Source: Favolaschia claudopus (taxonomy: Eukaryota; Basidiomycota; Agaricomycetes; Agaricales; Mycenaceae). Taken from it: a DNA stretch of 64,000 nt. Shown here piece after piece: positions 10,453 through 23,547 of the stretch (position 1 is its first letter; each line of letters starts with the position of its first letter). The position numbers and the translations under genes were made by a program. The notes below the pieces were generated by a model. That model was not told the origin of the DNA. It searched no databases and saw nothing but the letters and a program-made list of their open reading frames with translations. Location: assembly GCA_037176885.1 (NCBI GenBank), contig JAWWNJ010000189.1, positions 310,001-374,000 of the forward strand, given 5' to 3'.

Positions 10453-13400
10453 GTGAGTCCGTCGCTGTCCGTGTTGAGCTGCCAATGAATCTGATTTATA
10501 CACATCTTCACATGCCGGCGTCCATGGCCGGATTTGCCGACTGATCAAAACATCATCAATCCTCACACTTTTGCTCGCAACTCACTCGTAGGATGCTAGC
10601 CTACAACTAGGGTTCCAATGTGGCACATGGAATCATTATTCAGCCTTCAAAATCACTGAAAGCCCTTAAGGTGGCCGGAAGGCCGGTCACATATAGTACT
10701 CCGCCCTAAAAATTCTCCCACCCTTTCAACATCAATCCCATTGACTATATATGGAAACACCTCCGGTAAGGATTGCGGAGAAAGGTCTGGGTATCCGAGA
10801 CTATGGTGCACATCGCATAGACACCACCGAATAGGTCCCATCACTGATTGTGACACAGCTTCGCTGTTTACATTGAAAACACCCTAAATTCACATACCAA
10901 CCTCCCAGTTTTATTCGTCCATTTAATTCGATATATGTACCCCTGGCTCTCTATCCTCCAACTTTCACCTCTTTTGCTCCACCGTCACCACCGACACAAT
11001 CCAGTTGAACCGTGGGAATCTCGGATGATCGCATCATTTCGCCTTACCTCGACTTTTGAATATCTGTTCCTGGCTCTCGCCTCCGGCGCAAAATCAATTT
11101 CAGGGTCAGAACACGTTCATATGGTCCAGATCACCTCGAGGCAACCATTGCAACGATTCCACAAGCGCCCCATGTGGAACAAATACCCACATTTCTCCCC
11201 GACTCGATCTTACTGGTTCAACTCAATTTCAAGCTGAAAGAACTTAATCTGTGCCTTACTACGAGCATGTGGACGAGTTCTAAATCATGGAAACAACCCC
11301 TGATTCCTGATATTTGGCTGTGCGAGCCATATGGACATCTCCTTCCTATTTATTTTGTACCGCATGTATGGACCCAGAATACGGGTACCTCTCCTCGTAT
11401 TTATTCACAAATGTACTTCAATAGCATCGTACCAATTATCCCCCACTTTCTGAGTATCCCCTGGTGTCAACCCACTGACTGAATCAACCGAGTTAGCAAG
11501 AATTACCTCTTGGAACTCGAACTTACTGCCACACTCGCCCTCCTGTTAAATTCTTCTGGATTCAATTAACAACGGTAATCACAAGCCTTACTTTGTTTTA
11601 ACGTCTCTACCTATAGATCCACCCCTTTGCTTTAAATCCTCCACGACTTGCCGAAATACAGCGGGGTCTTCATCTTCTATCGACTTGCCTCCAGAATCGA
11701 CAACTTGCCTAATTGGGATTGGAATTGGACTGAACGGAGCTCAAACCCACTCACCCGTTTATCGTAACCTTACGACTGGTTTAAACGATACTTCGGGGTA
11801 TTTAATATACGACGTCACATGATGCCATCATTGATGTCTCAAATCGCCCAAGAACCAGAAACCAAATTTTATATTGCATTTTCTGTAACTTACTGAAATC
11901 TCATGGAGGGCTTCTTCAAAACGCTAGGGGAAGGACATAAATTGCAGCCAATAGCTTTCCAACGACTTTGGGAGCATGTAACTCGGCGTCCGGACTTATG
12001 GCTACCCAATAAGGATATGTGTCGTAAGCACACGTGAGTGATTGATTGATTGTATCAGTGATGTCTCAAATCCATGCCGTGAAAAATATATATTTATTGT
12101 GAGTTTTGAGCGGATGAGAAATCCCTCTAGAGGGTTTAGTCTACTATCTAATCGGAGTGTTTTGGCCAGATGAAGATAGCTTGATATTCTTGCAATTGAA
12201 ACCAAATTTCTTGCACAATCTTGACTGTAGAAAAACAACTTGCGGTCCAAAGCATCAGAGCTTGCTCAATTTGAGTTTTCTTGAACCTTGTTGGGCATAA
12301 AGCTTGATGAAAGAACTGCGTGAGCATGGCTTGAGCTTGACAAGAGGGTTGAAAAACCCCTTCGCCTCCCCCAGTCTGACATTACGGCATGGTTTCCCAC
12401 CACGTGTCAGGCTTATGTTTGTCAGTCTGACCAGGTCTGACCGCGTCTTAGACGCGTTTTTCAAGTTCAAATGGCGTGTCGCTTGGACTGAAGGCACTTG
12501 AGAAGCATATTACTATTGCGGAGCAACAATTTGGTCCACACCTTCACAACTGAAAGACATTTCTGTCCAAAAAAGGAAATTTTCGTACTTTCATCGAATG
12601 TTTTGACATTTGAGAGGCTGAGTTATTCCAGATATCAATGGAGCCCTGGGGTATTCCTTGAGGTCAAGATGATAGATTGGGATGATCTTGTTTCTCAAGA
12701 ATAGCTTGATAAACTGACTAGTGTCTGTGGTAGTTTTGATGATGTGCTGCTCTGTAGAATTATTGAGAAGAAGAAAAGGTGCGAAACACATCCTATTCAG
12801 GTTAGGAAACAAGGGACTCGCCGTGGAAAAAGTACGGTGTACCAAAAAGAAAAATTAAACAGTTTCAGGGTGTGAAAAGATCAAAGTGTGCCATCGGGTT
12901 CGAACCCATGTCCTCTGCACACGACCGAATGAAGGGAAACATACCACATACGTACTTCCCTATTTGGCAATGTCAGACTGGGGGAGGCGTGGGTCTCTCG
13001 AGGGTTGATGCCTTGAGATTGAATGAGAGCGGCCTTGAGTTCCAGGTTTGTGTGAGGCGAAGGCTTCTGTATGGCTGGAGTTACTGGACAAAAGTGGCGT
13101 GAGCATGGATGGTCACGCATGAGAGTGCGTGGCCATGAATGTGGCAACCCCGCCATTCCAAGGGTGATGGCAAATCGGTCGCCAGACCGATTAAAGCCGA
13201 TGCCCTCGGCCGGTAAAACCCTCGGCAATCTGAGGCTATTTCCAGCGAAATAAAGCCCTCGAAATGACCGATTTTTCGGGGTCTACCTTACCTTGCTGGT
13301 CACCCCCGCTTAGCTTAGCCGAGGTAACCACCGATTGTACTCTCTGGTGATCGGAGAACCGAGTCCGAGGACTCCGAGTATCCACCAGCACGAAGGCGGC

Positions 13401-16103
13401 AATTGCCGATGTGTGGGAAATTCTTGCTTGGAGAATTCTGTGCAAGCACTGTCAAATAAAGCCATGTTCTGTCTCTTGAATTCCAAATAACCATCGAGAG
13501 ATGATAGACAGGAAATTGTTTTGTGTATAAAAAAATAGAATAACTACCCGTTTGTCAAATTAATTAAATAGTTTTACAATTAAAGCCAAACAAAACTTCA
13601 GCTATCAGATTGTACAGTAACTACCAAATCCTTCCGATCGTGAGCACAATCCATTCAATTTGCATTCAATCGTTCGATTACTTCATCAGATTGAGGATAT
13701 ATTTTGCCAAAGTCACCATGATTAGTACATCTGGTAGAATTGGCGGGCAAAGAGGCACGTGACAGGTCACCATCAGTAACCTGCGGTGACTCCCACGCCG
13801 TTAGTACATCAGGTTTGCCTTGCATACAAGAGGTTTATTGACCCAAAATAAAACCTGATGCTACAGTGGCTGCAGAAAACAATGCAACAAGGCGTTTCGA
13901 GTCATTGACGTGGTCTCTGGGCTCAAACAAAGTGCAGGACATGAAATCTGAGTGAAATGAAAATTTTTGAGCGAACGACCCAATTACCATATATGGTAAT
14001 CGAGCCACAGTCAATTTTTTCATGTGTTTTTTTATACTGTACTTTTCAGCGGTGAACCCTACAGGAAAATAAGCATCATAGGATGAAAGTACTCCTAAAG
14101 ACGATCTCAGTCATATCTGACTTTACTTAGTTTGCTGCCGATTTGAGCCCGTAATAGTTGCTGTAAGATGGCCATTTTGGCCGAAAATTGCCAGATTTAT
14201 TCAAAAAATGACCAAAATGACCATCTTCAAGCAGCCATTGCGGGTCCAAAACTGTAGGAATCTAGGTAAAGTAACATATGACTGAGGTCGTATTTGCGAG
14301 TACTTTTAACCTATCAAGACCGTTTCTCGGTGGGGTGTAGCACTGAAAAGTGCCCTGTTAATAAATCCCTTAAAAAATTCATTACAATCGAATTACTATA
14401 TATGGTCGTGGGGTAAGTTGCCTAAAAAAGTCGTTTCACCCGTATTCCATGTCCAGAACTTTGTTTGCGTCAAAAGACACACTGAATGCCCCAGAACCGC
14501 TTGGTGCAGTTTTAATGGCGGCCACTGTAGAAACCTTCACAATGATAGTATTTTCAGGTAATCTTGGCCCGGAAACTTTCCACTGGAGAATAGAAATGGT
14601 TTCCGACAGTTCCAGACAGCATTTGAGTGGAAGAAAACAAAAACTGAGCAACTTGAGCTCGGAGATACTTCCTAATAAGGTATAGTCGGAGTTTGAATTT
14701 GCCATCTATCAATCTACGCCTAAGTGCTTCCAGCCCTTTCCAGCCGTTCTGGTAAGTAATACCTGCTCGCTCGTCATTACTCCCACTAACGGCTGGTCTC
14801 GAGCCTAGATAAATCAGCCCGCTGACAATCAAACGCTTCCTGGTGAATCTTTCCAGGGTGGCGACGAGAGTCTCGAGACGGCATCCGCATAGGTGGTCCA
14901 GGCTCCAGCCCAAAGCCTCGAACTTCTAGAAATGATGTAGATTTTCACGGCGATCATATGGTGTGTAAATGTTTTAATTCCGCTGTCAATCAACCGTCGA
15001 TCTGATCACAATATTTTATTTTCGAGACAAGCTGACCAAGTCCAGAGCAAGTTAAAGTCAACTGGATTTCTGGTGTCCTGAGTCTCTCCACCTCGTGCTC
15101 ATATGACGTCCTTGGACCACCTTTCTACATGCTCCACTTTTTATCGGACACCAGACTCCCATCAAGTTGGTGACATCGCTTCAAGAGAAGATTCTTGGAA
15201 TGAATGGAGTGTAACTGCTGGTGAGAGGAGAATACCGACATTAGAGCTTATTAGCAGCCGGTGCTTTTCAAAATATACATGAAAAACTAAGCGAGATCAG
15301 TGAAAAACGGAGGCTCCAAACATGCAAAACCTCGAAGACGTCATCGAGAGATGCGGTCAGGCGCATGGCCGTTCCCCGCTCCAGAGTGGCGATCATGACG
15401 AAGTAGGACGCTTCCGCGAAAGGTAGAGCTTGTTGCTCGTCGTTCCAAGAGGCTCGCAGGACGGCGAGTAGAGTAGTGAGCGTGTACGCTGATAGAAGTC
15501 GCTCAGAAAGGCAACTCAAGCGATGCGGCACGAATCGGCACGTTGTTTCCTTTCTTGGAACGGTGAAAAAGTGCTGCTCCACTTGTGGTTTTTGGATGAT
15601 GTGCGTAAAATTTCGTTTTTCACCGGTTGCTAATAAGCTCTATTGCATCTTCACTTTTGCTTTACTCCATGTCGCTCACATATGCTCCAGGGATGCTCGT
15701 AGTTTGTCCATGTCACGGGGCGCAGTATCGCCCAGCTCATATCCTGAAGATGCAAATCAGCCAGCGAAATGTACTGACTGCGATACGTGGCCGCCACTAC
15801 CTCGTCTCTTACTGTGGCCTGGATCGCACGTCAGTAAACATTTTCCTATTATGTAACATACTGGCATCTGAATACTGGCAAGATGGAATGAGTGGGTTCC
15901 GGAGAGTAGTCTGCGGGACTGTGATAACAGCAGTGGGGGCAGGATTCGCGAGAGACTGTCAAATATGTCGGTAGCCCTTGTTGAGGCTAGTAGCTTGAAT
16001 TGGGAACGAGGAATGTTGGAGAGACAAATGAGATACCCGGCCAGGGCCGGCCTTAGCGGTAGGTGTTTTATCCAAATTTGGGTGTGGACTGTTCTGAAGG
16101 GGA
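10453..16103. other. Gene-poor region
   Basis: No reading frame here shows a recognisable domain or a convincing exon chain. Contents that can be described are an inverted repeat pair at 12362-12989 and a TGGCCAAAA-type block at 14165-14225. The minus frames around 14550-14910 and 15270-15580 are open but unrecognised. Confidence 0.5.
12362..12989. mobile_element. Possible 628-bp element with 21-bp inverted ends
   Basis: CGCCTCCCCCAGTCTGACAT at 12362 is matched in inverted orientation by ATGTCAGACTGGGGGAGGCG ending at 12989. Sequence outside the pair shows only weak further similarity (AGAGGGTTGA versus CGAGGGTTGA) and no firm target duplication. The interior has no transposase. It may be a MITE or two oppositely oriented copies of a short repeat. 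Confidence 0.4.
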
Positions 16104-16354
16104 GTGCAGTTTAATGTCGTCATTAAGCAAGCAACTATGAAGCTTGGATTTCCCCAACAACTGAAGTACAAGTTGAAGAACGATGAAGACACAATTTTGA
16201 ACCAGGGAAAGGTACGTACTTTCTACTCTACTTATTTGATACGGTGGACATTTCACGTCCCTTCCCACAGCTGTTCACGCTTCCGAGAACGGTTGACGGT
16301 GGAGAAACTACTAACAAATTTTGGCTATTTGATGGAGTCAAGACCTTCCCTTGG
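16104..16354 (+). pseudogene. Two-exon coding fragment, unknown
   Basis: An open segment to 16211 (ending ILNQGK), a 59-bp GT..AG intron (16212-16270) and an in-phase exon 16271-16354 (LPRTVDGGETTNKFW) ending at a GTGAGT donor form a plausible coding piece. No start context, later exon or known domain was found, and a MITE lies about 215 bp downstream. It could be a gene remnant or chance. Confidence 0.3.
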
Positions 16355-16568
16355 GTGAGTGCCATCGATTCCATGAATCGACGGGGTGAAGATGATCAAT
16401 TGTGTAGAACTTCAAGGCCCTCTACCATACCGGCGACAGTCATCTCAGAATTGCTGACATATTTCGGAGTATATACTAGAAACGAAAACGAAAACCACTA
16501 TATAGAGTATAGAATGGCCGATAGATGGCCGGCGGTGCCCGTCGGCAGCAGGTTCAGAAACGAAAATG

Positions 16569-16738
16569 CTGTAGCCTTCTGTATGACTGAAACGTAACGC
16601 GTAACGGAGGGCTGTTTCTGTTGACAAATCACCTATATATGGTAAGTCTCCTTCCTTAAAAGGGTGATTTGTAAGCCGTTTCAGCCGTTTCAGCCTGTAA
16701 CGGTCCAAAATTGGTTTCAGTCATACAGAGCGGTACAG
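16569..16738. mobile_element. 170-bp MITE
   Basis: The left end CTGTAGCCTTCTGTATGACT is matched by an inverted right end whose complement reads CTGTACCGCTCTGTATGACT, with about 25 paired bases. The ends resemble a terminal sequence found at 17818, 31261 and 42177 (TACTGTAGCACTTTGTATGG), so all four may belong to one family. There is no coding capacity. Confidence 0.65.
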
Positions 16739-17707
16739 TGAAGTAGTCGGCACCAAGTCGGCACGGAACAAGGTCGGCTCTATGATGTCATCACGCCAAG
16801 GGTCACGGTCATGATTGATTGTCTTGCTGCCAGTGCTAAGGTAACGGTTGCCCCACGTGATTTCACCTTTTTGAGAAGATGTAGTCCGGTATTTGAGAGA
16901 GAATAAGAAATCTGGCTCAACAGTTTTGTGTAAATACATCCTTAGGACTCACCAATCAAATCATGGCCATGCACAGCGAGAAACGGAGGATGTGAGCTGA
17001 GGCTACGCGAGCTTGCGAGCGGGGCCTCAGTGGAAGATAAGGTAGTAGAAGTAAATAGTTTTGTAGTCGCTCTATTTTCTCTCCTGCTCAAAGTCCATTT
17101 CCCACGTTTTACGTGATCATTCTGCTCTACTTCTACGCCTTCGTCGTGTATTGTACCAGCAACTCCTCGCGTTCTACCACCAATTTTCGTGCCCCACCCG
17201 CCCATCCCTATTCTCTCGCGCTTGGTTGCTTCGGGCGTCCCTCCTCTTTCAAGGCCCTCGTAGCACCTTGCGTACTGGAAATTGGGTCCCGTTTCCTTCC
17301 CCATCCGATTCCCAGCCTAACGCAGATCCTTGGGCATCTGCACGGCTCAGCGAATCGGCCGCGGAGCGGCCCATCTCCACCCGCACAAACCACAACTCGG
17401 AATCCACCCTGACCCTACGCCTCCCCATTCCTCCTCCTCTCACCATTTCCTTTTCCTTTCTCTTCTTTCACTAAGACGGAAAAAATATTTCCACACTACC
17501 TTATCTAGTTCCCAAATTGATCGGAGACTTCACAAATCCCATCAAATCCTTCGTTTTGCATCAATCGGGAACTGAGTAGTCTCTCAGTTCTGCAAATTTT
17601 TCCAAGTTTCAAGTGCATGCATGTAGGAGGTGTAGGTCCTCATAAGACTGTTGAGCCAGATCTCTTACCTAAGGCTCCATTCGGCTGTCGTGTCTTAGCT
17701 TCATTTA

Positions 17708-17796
17708 GCGTCACTTTGGAGCACTTGGGAAAAATTCCACGCCAAACTTGTAGTGAGAAATAATGTTAAGTGACGTCAAGTGCTCCGAAGTGACGC
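17708..17796. repeat. 89-bp hairpin
   Basis: GCGTCACTTTGGAGCACTTG at 17708 pairs with CAAGTGCTCCGAAGTGACGC at 17777-17796, with one mismatch and a ~49-base loop. It lies just upstream of the 17818 terminal repeat. It is probably a small MITE or stem-loop. Confidence 0.65.
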
Positions 17797-17817
17797 ATTA
17801 TTCTCTCTCAAATCCTA

Positions 17818-17844
17818 TACTGTAGCACTTTGTATGGGTGAAAC
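17818..17844 (+). repeat. 27-bp terminal repeat shared by three sites
   Basis: TACTGTAGCACTTTGTATGG followed by GTGAAAC occurs here, inverted at 31261-31287, and with one change at 42177-42203. Identical short ends without a shared interior suggest termini of a MITE family whose bodies were lost or replaced. Confidence 0.6.
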
Positions 17845-18255
17845 GTAACGCATAACGCCCGCCCTGTTTCATTTCAACGGTTAACGGTCGGGTGGTTTCC
17901 CTGAGGACTGCGTGACATACAAAGATGTCGAATTATCATGTTTGTGGCTGTAAAATCTAGCTGAATCTACTGCCTATAACCCTCCTCCTCCTCGCTGCAC
18001 TCAATCACTCTCTACAATTCTCGTCAAGATAGAACCGGTACTGTGCATCGGAGACCACGGGCAAGGTGCTGGGAAGGTGTACCAGAAGCTGGCCGAGGTA
18101 GTTTAACTAGTCGCTCGAAGAGGGCTTGTGGTGGACCCGTCGCTGGTTTAGGTGTCTGAGCGTGCGCCACGGCGCAGTGTTCATGAAAAAGAAAAAAGGT
18201 ATAATAATAAAGTTCCATTTTTATAGTAACTGCACGCCGTTTACGGCGTATGATG

Positions 18256-19269
18256 CTACTCTAAACATGAGATTTCTACTATTGATTGTATATAGGTGGG
18301 AGTGGTTTTCGTGGGTTTAGTGAGAGTAATCCCGGGGGTGAGGGCGAGCAGGAAAATTGAATATACGTGAGGGTGGGAAGACAAGAGGAGGGAGCAGGGA
18401 TTGGCATTGGGAGAGTTATTCCGCACGGAAGAACGGCCCCGATGCATGGTGCTCGGCTGCGATGCGACGAAGAATCGACTGACGGACGGGACATGCAGGA
18501 TCAGTGGATCGGTGCTGCCCGCCGCATCCCCGGAGGGCGCATTTGAGCACGATATGGGACATCCAGTTGAGTTGGTACGGCAGGGAGTCTTATGGGGGCA
18601 GTGGCAGTTGGAAGTGGGGTGGTCGGAGGCGCAGGTGCCGCAAACAGCAGAGCGTTTACACTGCGCAGCAATGTGTCCAAACCGGTAGCAGTTGAAGCAT
18701 TGGAGGGGCTGTGGGCAGTATTTCTCGGTGCGATGAAGGTGACCATGGAGGGCGAGCTTATTCGTAATGAAATAGTTCGCCACATCCAAGTCGTTGAAGT
18801 GAAGAACGAGTGATGAGAATTTCTTGGTCCTACGAACCTGCTCGCTGGAACGGCGTCCAATCCAGTGAACTCGGACCAGATTCTGATGGTCGATTTCATT
18901 TGCACGTGCTAGCTCCAAAATGTCGTTCTCCCATGAGTCATTGTCTGCATCCACCGTGCCATTACCAACCTCAAAGTCAGTGGGCACACGATGCATGACA
19001 ACAGCAAAGGATGGAGAGCGAGCCTGGAGCAGACTAGAGAATGCCGGCAGCCAGCCGTCGAGATTGTCCCGAAGAACCTCTACCTCGTCGACTCCCGTAA
19101 GGGTGAGACGGATGTCTCCATTGCGATATTTCGCAACAGCACGGGCAGATGGGTGAACAGGGGAGTCAAACTCCATCCGATCCATCAGTGCATTGAACTG
19201 CTGTTGGATTGCGTAGTGGCTGTCGTTGGTGAACGCCTTGTGAAGGCGATCCTTTGGGGGTCAAGATGA
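18256..19269 (-). pseudogene. LINE (non-LTR retrotransposon) ORF1 fragment
   Basis: An open minus frame of over 300 codons carries two zinc knuckles, CFNCYRFGHIAAQC and CGTCASDHPTSNC, followed by a Cys-rich CPHKTPC segment. This is the pattern of ORF1 (Gag-like, RNA-binding) proteins of fungal Tad/L1-type LINEs. The frame is still open at about 19265, where the similarity stops without a start codon, so it is 5'-truncated. No reverse transcriptase follows on the 3' side. The copy is therefore a dead fragment. A different ORF1 N-terminus, probably from a related element, lies at 30626-31042. Confidence 0.7.
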
Positions 19270-20049
19270 GGTCACGTGATGTGTCACGGGTGACGTGGGA
19301 AGTCTGAGTCGGAAATTTGAAAATTACCTCATGAGAGATTTATGTCATGAGGCTCTCACGATAGCATTATGACAGACTCGTGCGACTGTTATGAGCTGAC
19401 GGCATTCTCATGGGCGCCTCGCAAGACCTTGCTTTGCACACAAAACCGCTCTTCTCAGCTTCTCTGTACCCCTACCTCTTCGGAAGCATACAAGGCTCTT
19501 CGTTGCTTCACTCTGACCCTCTACCACCTCTGTATTGTGATCTTATACTCGTCCCAACGCAATACGTCGTCGAGACCGCCGACATTGACCGACATCGTTT
19601 ATGAATGAGCTCAGTCACTTCCAACATCCATGCTGCCCCCACAAATCACTCTCCATTGAAAATTACCTCGAACTCGTTCTGGAAATGCTCTTTCAGCAGT
19701 CGGATTGCTCGTTTTCATGCGACCGAGAAGCCTGCTATGTATCGTGAGGCGAAGAATGCAAGAAACATAGTACTCATGAGGACAACATTGATAAATGAGT
19801 AGAGGGACAGTCAGATGGAATTCAAAAGGCACGCGTTTCTTATGCCTTGGACTTCCAATCCCATTGCTCTGAGTCTTCATAGACGACCGTGATGCGCATC
19901 TTTCCCTACCAAAGGCATCCCCAGCTACACCCCTTGTCCATGTTCTTGTGATTTTCTAGTTGAATACAATCTGATTTACCAAAGCATATGTTTGACTGGC
20001 GCACCCCTCCTCGTAATTCAAGCGACAACATTTCAGCCATCCGAAGTTT
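19270..20049. other. No recognisable gene
   Basis: The sequence between the LINE fragment and the end of the Plavaka gene contains TCATGAGG-type words that also appear around 30400-30610. I found no coding exon and no transposon end that pairs with the 23.6-kb side. Confidence 0.5.
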
Positions 20050-23000
20050 CTATGATTCTGAGATATAAGTGGGATACAAGCCTCGCAATCTCAAGAACAT
20101 GTCCGCGTCTATAATATCAACGACCAGATAATCTCCCTTGCGGCTGAAATCAGGCACAATGAAGGCACCGCGAACAATAGAATGAACTGAAATGAATTCA
20201 CAGTCCTTCCGTTGGCGCTGGCGAACACGATACAGTCCCAGCGCTTTATCCTTTGCCGTCCTCGCGCCTGTTCCGACATCCAGGGCTTGCACCAGCGCAA
20301 ACGGGTGGGTTTTGTCTTCCATCTTGTAGGTAAAAACGTAGACGAGGCGCACGAAGATGTGCCCATCAATGGTCTTCACCAGGGCTGCGTCATATCGTTC
20401 CGAGTTGTGGAAGGATGGGCTACAGCGAAGATAGTCCGTATCGTCGATCCAAGTTTCCAGTGACTGGAAGAAGACTTTCAGAAATTGAAATGGGATGATC
20501 TGCGTGGGTGTAAGCAAATGAAAGCTGTGAGTTAGTCGAGTCTCACTTCCTGAGTGGGTTGGAGAGCCACACGCTTGCCCTGCGGAAGGCCGTAACCGAA
20601 GGCTGGAAGAAAGTTGTTTAAGAACTCCGCAAATCGAAGACGGAATCGCGCGAAGGCGGCATCCTCTTTCATGTCATTTTCCAAGTCGGCGAACGAGGTC
20701 GGCGTCTTTCTGGAACCCACCACGACATTTCCCACTGCCTCGGTGTCTGAAGGTGTTTGCTGTTCGAGATCATCATCGTCTAAAAAGATCTCCTGACCAT
20801 CGAGCTGGTCACGGATATACTTCGCAACTAGAGTTCTATGAAGAGAGCGTAGAATCTTAAAAGAATTTTGTCACTGTGTTCATAATCTCAAAGCAAATAC
20901 TACCAACGCACCTGCGGAGTCACATTCTTGAAATTTGTTTGTCGTAGATAGGCAGCTCTTGTTGCGGCATGCATCGATTCGTCGATTTTGGCTCCAAAAT
21001 TTCTGCTGGCTCCCTTGCGAACAATGTCGTCGAAGGCATGCTGCTGGAGATGCATCTTCGGGAAATTCCAGTTCTTCTCCGCGAACGGCGTATTTACACA
21101 GGTGTTTCGATACTCCTGATGCAGATCTGTTAGATGTAGGGACCTCTACCATTGAAAATTCACCTACTTTCATCAGTCGATCAAGCTTCTGGAGATGTCG
21201 ACGGCCAGCTGCGATTGTCTCCGTAGTATGGAGCTCCAAGCCGACGTAGAGATCGACTTCAAGGTAGCTGCGCAAGCATTGAAGCAGAAGAAAACCTGCC
21301 TTGTCTGTAAGAATATCGTGTGAGGCATACACCATCATTTTTGCAATGTCTTCGTGCTTCGAGCCGTCGTTGAAGCTGATATTCGTGACTGACTGGAAGT
21401 GATTTAGGTTGCGCCACCGGGGAAAACTGTTGAAACTAAAGCGAGGTTATCTCATTATCGGCATGGTTCAATGATTGATCAAATTTGTCTTACTGTTTGT
21501 CAACTTTTGCAGCCGCTCGACCCTCGAGATTCTCCAAATGAGCCTTAACCTGACCTATGAGATGGTCTCCTCCGAGACCACTGTGATTGGAGTGGAGACG
21601 CTCGAAGGATGTGGCATGGTGTGGGTCGGAATTTGCGACATTCCAAAACGCATTCTGGAACTTGAATGAGACGGCTTGAAAAAAATGAGAGAAGTGCGCT
21701 ACTTCGACCTTGCGCAGCCCTAAACCTTTCAGTAAGTTCTCCCCTGCCTCAGCACTTGAGGACTGAGCGGTTTCGACAGCTTCTTTAGACCCTTGTGCCG
21801 TTCTCAGGTCAGCGATTATGGTTAAATCAGACTGTTCGTCGCGGTGAATCAAACAGACAGGGCAAGGGTGATTGCCTCCAGAGCCACGGATCAGCGTCAT
21901 GACTGAGCTACGTGAATAAGTCAGACTTTCAAAGACGGAATAAAGGACCCAGAAAACTCTTACGCTTCTTCATAATCAGCGGCCAGAATCAAAATTACCG
22001 GGAAGAGCCATCGTTCTTTGCCATCGCCACACAATGTCCATATTCCCGTCTTGGAGTGTCGAGCCACGGACTCTAGCAGCTTGTGAAACGAAGCATGCCA
22101 TACTGCGTTCTTGAAATTAACATATCTGGTCTTGCCAGACTCGGCTGTATCGTCTTGGACCTGTAAATGAGGAAATTCAACGAAGAAACAGGCAATAGGT
22201 GCAGACATTGTACCACAGGAAGCTCACCCACTACTTGGCCTCCTCCCCAGTCGTCACTATTTCGTACGCCTACGACTACGTTGGCCAGTCGGGCGATGAT
22301 GGGGTAAGCCTTTTGAGTTCCAAATGAAGACAGTTTTGATTTGTCTGCGTATAGAATGAATGGGCAAGGTTTTGCGTCAGGATTATCGGGCAGCTTTGAC
22401 TGCAAATATTTTCAATCTCGTGATACTGCGAGAGAAAATGGAGCTTAAGCATACCTGGATCTCCCAAAGGGCGTCGGCCGTCCATGGCTCATTCCAGAAT
22501 CGTATAAAGGAGACGCCATTGTGTCGAAACATCCGAACGGAGTCCCAAACGAAGCAGTGTGAGAGAGAGGGGTCTTTGATGAGATCCACGGCCCAGTCCC
22601 ACAGCGGTCGGGCATACATGTCGAATTTTTCCGCCGTTGTACCGGTGTTATTCTTGTACGGCACTTCAACATCATACTTTTTGAACTGTTTATCCCGTTA
22701 AGAAAGAGTACGGCTTGGAAGAGGGGGTTACATACGTCGGTACATTTCTTTGCTGCTGCATCCCACTGTTTATCTATGTCGGCGGAGTGCACAATTGTAA
22801 GATCTTTCATGTTTTCGGCACATCGTCGTATGAGAGTGATTAATTTGTTGGTTGCAGCTCGATTCAACATATTCTCTTGAGCAAATTCCGCAACTTCGAA
22901 ATCGAGTCGGGTGTGGAACGGGGCCCAAGGTGTAGCATTTGTGGAAGGAATGCGCCGACGTGCTGATTCCTGCTGCAAATGTTCTCGAAGCGTACAGGTC

Positions 23001-23547
23001 TCCGAGGAGCGCTTGCTATGGGGATGATAACTATATTGAATATCGTCTAGTTTTGGGTCATTCGGAAGTTCAGAGCGCTGCTCTGGCTCTCGCGAAATCG
23101 GCGGCGGCGGATCAGGATCTGAGGATGTCCCTTGAAGGCTAGAATATAGAATGTAGTTTTAACGCTCACCATGCGTGTCAGGTTCAAATACAGGGAATGA
23201 ATTGCCCCCAGCTTGAACATCGACTCCAATTCCAGCCTTCTGCGTGAATTCCAACAACAATGACGAATTTCGACTTACCTGGATTTGGGAGAGAGGGAAG
23301 AGGGGGATTTTCTAAACGCGTAAAGAGATGAGAGGCATGTCACCGGGAGTTGTGAGATATATGTATTACCTTCGCGTCCATCGCCGTTTTCAAGGACCTG
23401 AACTTGAAGTTGCTGAGCAAAAGCCATTGATTGAGCCTGCACCATTCGTCTCTTGGCGCACGCCTTCTCATGACTTCCGATGCCCCTCAACTTGATCAGC
23501 TCCCCGCAGTGTCTGCAAGGACGCTTTGGAACCTCGGGCTCAGCCAT
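20050..23547 (-). CDS. Plavaka-type DNA transposase, about 12 exons
   Basis: The gene encodes a transposase of roughly 970 aa of the Plavaka family, common in Agaricomycetes. It starts with a C2HC finger (CRHCGELIKL...HEKAC). Exons as high-low positions: 23547-23370, 23311-23279, 23239-23170, 23130-22736, 22685-22455, 22399-22235, 22160-21964, 21907-21494, 21435-21164, 21126-20912, 20855-20547, 20499-20050. Exons 3-12 join in phase through GT..AG introns without a stop. The joins among exons 1-3 are one base out of phase in my model. Family landmarks include TPWAPFHTRLDFEVAEFA, PCPFILYADKSKLSSFG, GNHPCPVCLIHRDE, FWNVANSDPHHATSFERLHS, FPRWRNLNHF and RTLVAKYIRDQLD. Acidic catalytic residues cannot be assigned safely by eye. 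I found no terminal inverted repeats around it. It looks recently active or well preserved, unlike its neighbours. Confidence 0.85.

Larger units (their letters stand above)
16355..18255. other. Non-coding stretch with small mobile-element pieces
   Basis: Apart from the MITE, the hairpin and the terminal repeat listed separately, nothing recognisable was found. The pyrimidine-rich stretch 17110-17470 is open in several frames on both strands, which reflects composition rather than a gene. Confidence 0.5.

Noticed and set aside
12880..12960. tRNA-like string GGGTTCGAACCC (minus or plus strand)
   Set aside because: The T-arm is convincing, but no matching acceptor stem, D-arm or anticodon arm could be drawn on either strand.
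17110..17480. Proline/serine-rich plus-strand gene
   Set aside because: Open in several frames on both strands because of pyrimidine-rich composition. No intron pattern or domain supports it.
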